A stretch of DNA of 64,000 nt from Ephydatia muelleri (taxonomy: Eukaryota > Porifera > Demospongiae > Spongillida > Spongillidae), in assembly GCA_013339895.1 (NCBI GenBank), contig JABACO010000001.1, positions 12,409,735 through 12,473,734 of the forward strand. Reading direction: 5' to 3'. Positions 58,981-64,000 of this stretch are shown one piece after another. The notes beneath the pieces were generated by a model. It had not been told where the DNA came from. It saw only the letters and a list, made by a program, of their open reading frames with translations, and ran no database searches. The position numbers and the translations under genes are program-made. Every line of letters starts with the position of its first letter. Position 1 is the first letter of the stretch.

Positions 58981-59289
58981 TCTCTATACGCGCACAATGG
59001 ATTTCTGAGACCAGTGACGTAACGGTCTTAATAAAAAAAAACAAAAACATGGCGACCAAATTTGTTGTGTTGTCTTGAATTTATCTTGATTATAAAAGCA
59101 AATATTAAATACATCATATTTGCAGTTCTTATCTTTTACTCAAATCCTATAGACTGAGATAACATTATTTTTTCGTGGCAGTTCCCCTTTAAGTAAGTGT
59201 ATATATGTGCGTCATGAGGGTGTGCGCGCTACAGATAGCAATGTACGACGAGTTATCTGCGTCAAACGCCACGGGTTCTTTCAGAACCA

Positions 59290-59486
59290 ATGCAGCGTGG
59301 CCTCGGGACGTTTTTCGTGCCGTGCTCGTTTAGCGGTTAGCTTCTTTTTTTTCGTGAATACCTTTGTTGTTCTTCGACTCTCTGAAACTAAGAGTTCTTC
59401 ATGATACCGAGCCTTGCTCTTTGCCTTGCACATCTCTGAATGCCGCTCGTTTAGAACTCTTAATCTACGCACGTGACGTCAAATTG
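59290..59486 (+). promoter_or_regulatory. 5' region of ankyrin gene 2, distal block
   Basis: Matches 26,690-26,885 upstream of gene 1, including GTGCCG.GCTCGTTTA, TTTTTTTCGTG.ATACCTTTG, TCTCTGAAACTAAG and the CRE-like TGACGTCAAATTGT (59,474). It is separated from the proximal block at 61,826 by the palindromic insertion. In gene 1 the two blocks are contiguous. Confidence 0.6.
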
Positions 59487-60201
59487 TAGCGGCTAGCGTA
59501 AACACTAGGAAAATTAAGTACATTCACCTGATTGTAAGTAAGCTGTTGGTGTACACAGCGCAGCCCTCAGTGACTCCCTTGAATTAGTTCACAGTTTATA
59601 TAGGTGTTTGTCAGAATTTGATCTCTAGCCACAATGCTGCACTAATATTCAATTTCCTTAATGGACTATAGGTTGTCAATGTGCTTCCACATAACACTTG
59701 AGCTCTTCCATTTCAATTCTGTGTTCATGACCTTAGAGTAAAACAAATCTCATGTATACATTCAGCACAAACACAGATACTACACTACCTACCTTCAGAC
59801 GTGTTCAACAGGTAGGTCAACCAGGGACTATGCTGGTGTGATGCTTGCGATGTCGTTCCATGTGCACATGCCTACAAATTCATTTCTTCTTCTCTCTTTA
59901 ACTTGCACTGCATTTTACGTCCTCCAGTAGTACTAGATGTCTCAAGCACAAACGTACTCTTTACATCCCTCCCAGCCTGCACAGTCCAGTAGGCGTACAC
60001 AACAGCAGTGTTAATTAATGAAGTGTAGACATGGACTTCCATGTTGGCACATGTACATGCACAATGCCAACTTAACTGGGTCAAACAAATTTTAGTGACA
60101 GTTTAGTACTTACACAACAACAAACATGAATACATGGTAATCGCAACTACATTTCACACATACACGCAGACATACACAACAAAACATTCTGTAACTGAGT
60201 T

Positions 60202-60747
60202 TCAATGGGTTTCAGGTTGTGTGTTATTCATCACATGCATGCACAAATCACAAGCTCCATCTGTTATGTATGGATCCTCTAGCTGAGCCCCCAAATAATG
60301 TAGCCTCTCCAGCAGCGAGATGGCTTCATTTAGGAGTTGATGAACCTTGTCAACTGGACACTTGGATCCATCTAGCTCCTCACAATTTTCACCCTCATCA
60401 TCTGAATCGATGTACTCCTTTTCTTCCAATTGAAGCCACATAGTAAGCATTTCTACAGCCTTATCATGCAACTTCTAACGTGCAGCCTTGGTGATAGCAT
60501 CAAGACCTAAGGTATCCACCATGTAATCTACAGAGCAGTTGCCAAATGCCAGCGTACGTAACTTGCTGCACATTTCATCAATAGATTTAGGACGATAGTC
60601 AGCCGGTTTAATTATAAGCTTCTCCACTTCCTGCTCTGCACTAAAGTTGATACCACCTAGATGCTTGGCATCCAAAACTGAACGATATTTTATAATAGCT
60701 CGGAAAATAGGGAGAGGCTTCCTGTTTCCTCTCTGAAAGTAGTCCAA
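60202..60747 (-). pseudogene. Unrecognised acidic protein fragment in the palindrome spacer
   Basis: Two minus-strand stretches separated by a TAA near 60,475: FSAEQEVEKLIIKPADYRPK with MCSKLRTLAFGNCSVDYMVD, then VEMLTMWLQLEEKEYIDSDD and VDKVHQLLNEAISLLERLHY. The frame is open on either side of the stop and continues into the left arm. I do not recognise the family; its company suggests a transposon-encoded protein. Confidence 0.4.
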
Positions 60748-60876
60748 CCCACTCAGTGATCTATGTTTGCATGCTGGACATTACTGTTTTCTTTCTAAAA
60801 TTCTAATTCAGCCCACCATTCAACTGGCATGACCGAACTCGTATGAAACTAATCGAGGCGATCAAGGCGGTGTATT

Positions 60877-60984
60877 AGTGTTGAAGACAAGCTAAAGGTT
60901 CTACATGATCTAAAATGTGGTAAATCCTATACAGATATTGTAGAACGGTATGGAATAAGCAAGAGTCAAGTGTATGAAATTAAT
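60877..60984 (+). pseudogene. CENP-B/psq-type helix-turn-helix fragment
   Basis: The plus strand reads VEDKLKVLHDLKCGKSYTD then IVERYGISKSQVYEI. This matches the N-terminal helix-turn-helix of Tigger/pogo-type transposases. It abuts the right arm of the palindrome, where the frame continues into the arm (NEAISLLERLHYLG), a sequence that also ends the minus-strand fragment. The junction looks chimeric. Confidence 0.55.
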
Positions 60985-61825
60985 GAAGCCATCTCGCTGC
61001 TGGAGAGGCTACATTATTTGGGGGCTCAGCTAGAGGATCCATACATAACAGATGGAGCTTGTGGTATGTGCATGCATGTGATGAATAACACACAACCTGA
61101 AACCCATTGAAACTCAGTTACAGCATGTTTTGTTGTGTATGTCTGCGTGTATGTGTGCAATGTAGATGCGATTACCATGTATTCATGTTTGTTGTTGTTG
61201 TAAGTACTAAACTGTCACTAAAATTTGTTTGACCCAGTTAAGTTGGCATTGTGCATGTGCATGTGCCAACATGGAAGTCCATGTCTACACTTCATTAATT
61301 AACACTGCTGTTGTGTACGCCTACTGGACTGTGCAGGCTGGGAGGAATGTAAAGAGTACGTTTGTGCTTGAGAAATCTAGTACTACTGGAGGACGTAAAA
61401 TGCAGTGCAAGTTAAAGAGAGAAGAAGAGATGAATTTGTAGGCATGTGCACATGGAACGACATCGCAAGGATCACACCAGCATAGTCCCTGGTTGACCTA
61501 CCTGTTGAACACGTCTGAAGGTAGGTAGTGTGTTTGTGCTGAATGTATACATGAGATTTGTTTTACTCTGAGGTCATGAACACAGAATTGAGATGGAAGA
61601 GCTCAAGTGTTATGTGGAAGCACATTGACAACCTATAGTCCATTAAGGAAATAGAATATTAGTGCAGCATTGTGGCTAGAGATCAAATTCTGACAAACAC
61701 CTATATAAACTGTGAATCTAATTCAAGGGAGTCACTGAGGGCTGTGCTGTGTACACCAACAGCTTACTTACAATCAGGTGAATGTACTTAATTTTCCTGT
61801 TGTGCAGAATTGTTAATTTCCTGAT

Positions 61826-62259
61826 ATAGCCAGTCAACCGTTAGTACTAAATACGCGTTGTGACGTCACATTGCCCGCGATCAGTGCGTTAATGAATTTA
61901 CACCTGCTTTACTTTACGGAGGAATCTATTTCTTCGACTGGTACTATTTCCTACGTACATATAGTAAGTGTCAATAAATTATTCTGTAAGTTGATTAAAA
62001 TACTTTTGGACCACAAAGTTACGCCCACGCACAGCATTTCCGTTTGTTAATCTTCATCGGCTGATGATTGGACATGTTATATCTGATGACATGTTTGGAA
62101 GTAAAATTTGCTGTTTATTGGTCTTCGCACGATGTTCCTAACGCGATGAAACGAAGAAGAATAAGGAGAAGACCCGCGAATGATCCCATATATTTTCCAT
62201 TCTTTTGTCTACGTTTGATGGTTATATACATCCATGACATTGATGTTTTTTTCTTGTAG
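61826..62259 (+). promoter_or_regulatory. 5' region of ankyrin gene 2, proximal block and intron
   Basis: TAGCCAGTCAACCGTTA, GCGTTAATGAAT, GAATCTATTTCTTCG, the donor-like ATAGTAAGTGTCAATAA and ATTCTGTAAGTTG all match 26,878-27,060. GATGTTCCTAA, GATGAAACGAAG and GTCTACGTTTGATGGTTAT match 27,233-27,815 with the MITE left out. A second TGACGTCA lies at 61,861. Confidence 0.5.
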
Positions 62260-62358
62260 GAGCTAGAAGAACAACTGAGGCAAAAATCAAAGGAGGGAAG
62301 AGTTGAATTGGTTTGCAAACTACTTCAATGTGGAGTGCATGTTGATGTCACTGATTCG
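62260..62358 (+). CDS. Ankyrin exon 0 of gene 2 (gene continues beyond the window)
   Basis: 99 bp, acceptor TTTCTTGTAG, donor GTGCGT. It encodes ELEEQLRQKSKEGRVELV then CKLLQCGVHVDVTDS, the counterpart of exon 27,852-27,950 with about ten replacements and no stop. This retained reading frame between paralogues supports coding function. The rest of gene 2 lies to the right of the window. Confidence 0.85.
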
Positions 62359-63659
62359 GTGCGTTTGATCCTATGTCATGGTACTATCTCTATCCCTTGT
62401 CATGGTACTATCTCCAGTAATATGCAGTTTGTTTCTAAACATTCTAATTTGTAAGTGGAGTTATATGTGTCCAAAGCCTGTTTCTAATTATGTGAGACAC
62501 TATTAGAGTGGGTAGTGCTCTCTGTATTCTACGACAGTTAACAATGCCATGAAAATCGTGTGCCCTGAATGGAGAAACATGTAACCAAAATAACCAAAGC
62601 AGTGCACCATTTTTGCTCACAAACCAAACAACCTTTCTCATGAAAAGATCCACATATAATTGAGTACTCCTCACAATCATTGTGAGATGTGACGAGAGAC
62701 ATTTAGGGACTTTCCCTTCCCAAGTCCTTTTAGGTCTGAATCTAACTGTTGGGGAAAATTCAAGTTGGTGGTACAATTGAAGCTTATCCACTGTCGTCTT
62801 TTATGGAGAAGTGTATCAAAATGTATTAATGCACACCAGGCAGTTACCCTGGAAAGCTGGTCAGATGTTGTGTATTTCTATTACATGCATGAATGAGAAT
62901 TTGATCTGACTATTAATGTGTTAGGGTTTGCCCCGTGCGTTGCATCTTCCTCCGTCACTCTGTGGTCTGTGGTAAGTAGTAGTGGTAACCACGGAGATGT
63001 AATTAGAAGCTTCAAATTGTGGTACAATATTTTCACTTAAAATATTACTTCAATGTAACCAGCTAAATAGTCTAAACAATACAGTTTAAGTATAGTAAGG
63101 TTAAGCGTTATGTTTAATAACGTAATGGTTCTATTTAGTAGAAGTGTGAAAAAATTGTGTTTACTTGACTTGAATGACTATATTATTTAAACGATGTTAT
63201 TCTTTGTTACATGAAATACGTGTAAAAAATTGGTGTGGCATGAAACGCTGCAAACTAGTGACGTGAAAAATAATATTTTAAAAATCTTGAAATATCGGGA
63301 ACCTCATTTCTTGATTTGGTTTTTATATTTATTTCTACGTTATGTAACTTATCTGTTCACATTTTACTATTGTAATTGAAACAATCAATTTGAATTTGTA
63401 GTTAAACACAGTTCTATTATGTGCAGGTGTATGTATTTGACTTCCCTTTGTTAATTGCATTTCATCAACCTAGTTTAAGTACACATTACTTGAAGTCAAT
63501 TTATCCTGTATTTATTGTGTTACATTTGTCCAGTTACATAGAGGGGGGAGTACTCTGCATTGTGCAACAGTTAACAATACCAATACCATGATGATTGTGT
63601 GTCCAGAATGGATAAACATGTACTCAAAATTATCAAAGTAGTACACCAGTTTTGGTCAC
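62359..63659 (+). other. First ankyrin-array intron of gene 2
   Basis: Collinear with 27,951-29,340 of gene 1 (ATCCTATGTCATGGTACTATC, TCCATCACTCTGTGGTC-like and GTTACATGAAATA blocks in the same order). No exon recognised. Confidence 0.7.
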
Positions 63660-64000
63660 TCTGCGCGCTTCTTAACATCATAATTTTGTAAAAGAGTGCA
63701 TGGAGAAGAAACTCGAACCTACGGTTTGAGGCAAACCAGACCACTAACTTCACCAATCTTCCCAACTTGCGCACTCTTTTTGATGCAGGATCGCTTGGAA
63801 ACGCTTGCTATTATTGGATGTTTTGACCATCACATGCACGTATGGATAACTGCGATATCTGATTATTACAGAAAGGGGAAAGTGTGTGTGTGTGTGTGTG
63901 GGAGCAGTGCAATTGTATATCATTTAACAGCCATGAGTGAGTGGGTAGCACACACATTTGGGATATTAACACTTGCAATAATAACTACATGCGTGATCGA
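63660..64000. repeat. Interspersed hAT-like repeat, copy 3 (partial)
   Basis: Matches 30,046-30,230 and 47,505-48,030 (GCTTCTTAACAT, TTTGATGCAGGATCGCTTGGAAACG, CCATGAGTGAG, ATATTAACACT.GCAATAATAACTACATGCGTGATC). The left portion is missing and the right end runs off the window. It contains a short (GT)n at 63,883-63,900. Confidence 0.75.

Larger units (their letters stand above)
57328..59188. mobile_element. TTAA-flanked element carrying P2X7-ballast-like and THAP sequences
   Basis: Ends AGGGGAACTGTCATGA and, reverse-complemented, AGGGGAACTGCCACGA are flanked by TTAA on both sides (57,324-57,327; 59,189-59,192). The 1,861-bp body carries a ballast-domain gene on + and a THAP exon on -. TTAA targets with a THAP domain fit the Kolobok superfamily. 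Two hAT MITEs (57,666-58,017 and 58,512-58,805) lie inside. No catalytic transposase domain is present, so the element is not autonomous. Confidence 0.85.
59507..61798. mobile_element. Large palindromic insertion with ~820-bp arms
   Basis: The left arm 59,507-60,330 and right arm 60,982-61,798 are near-identical inverted repeats (starting AGGAAAATTAAGTACATTC), separated by a 651-bp spacer. A 70-codon frame (MTQLSWHCAC..., 59,872-60,084 on - and 61,229-61,441 on +) is present in both arms with a handful of differences. The spacer and adjoining sequence hold small transposon-like fragments on both strands. Gene 1 lacks the insertion at the same point. No clear target duplication was found; TAGC occurs on both sides. 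Confidence 0.85.

Noticed and set aside
59872..61441. 70-codon frame present in both palindrome arms as a conserved gene
   Set aside because: The whole arm is duplicated, so conservation of the frame is not independent evidence, and no family is recognised.

Overview
This is a metazoan nuclear window, probably from an early-branching animal. A demosponge is my best guess, held at moderate confidence. It has spliced genes with GT-AG introns and a high load of animal-type transposons: Ty3/gypsy, an EN-RT LINE, Tc1, Tigger/pogo, hAT MITEs and TTAA-targeting elements. One locus is built from single-repeat ankyrin exons of a style common in sponge genomes. I see no prokaryotic operons, rRNA, convincing tRNA genes or CRISPR.

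Layout. 1-5.3 kb: a GT-rich minisatellite, then a block of inverted-repeat elements (a 35-bp-TIR element carrying a 160-bp tandem repeat, and a near-perfect 817-bp palindrome). 6.2-9.4 kb: decayed fragments of transposon-associated genes (a RING-type cysteine cluster on +, a DUF6589-like fragment on -). 9.7-10.2 kb: a hAT-type MITE. 10.9-15.5 kb: a 2-kb segment duplicated in tandem around a long (AC)n tract. 15.6-20.9 kb: a complete Ty3/gypsy LTR retrotransposon on the minus strand with 138-bp LTRs and a tRNA-Ser primer site. 20.9-24.7 kb: a LINE on the minus strand (endonuclease-RT-zinc fingers). Both retroelements are bounded by (ATAC)n.

26.7-57 kb: the main host locus, an ankyrin-repeat gene on the plus strand. 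Fourteen exons, each exactly 99 bp, phase 0 and one ankyrin repeat long, are separated by mutually homologous introns of about 0.7-7 kb. The larger introns hold transposons: Tc1 (36 kb), Tigger/pogo-like (43-45.7 kb), a hAT-like element (47-48 kb) and a 4.2-kb TTAA element (48.5-52.7 kb). A paralogous copy of the same gene begins at about 59.3 kb (first ankyrin exon at 62,260) and runs off the window. Comparing the two copies dates insertions, because one holds a transposon where the other keeps the empty site.

57.3-59.2 kb: a TTAA-flanked element carrying, on +, a broken gene resembling the zinc-binding intracellular ('ballast') domain of the P2X7 receptor and, on -, a THAP zinc-finger exon. 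Two hAT MITEs with perfect 8-bp target duplications lie inside it. 59.5-61.8 kb: a palindrome with arms of about 820 bp inserted in the 5' region of the second ankyrin gene.

The points of most interest are the ballast-domain/THAP element, the ankyrin exon array with its duplicated promoter, and a TTAA element whose transposase-like ORF starts with a casein-kinase-1 fragment. Nearly every transposon ORF carries frameshifts, even where LTRs differ at only 2 of 138 positions, so uncorrected assembly indels remain possible.
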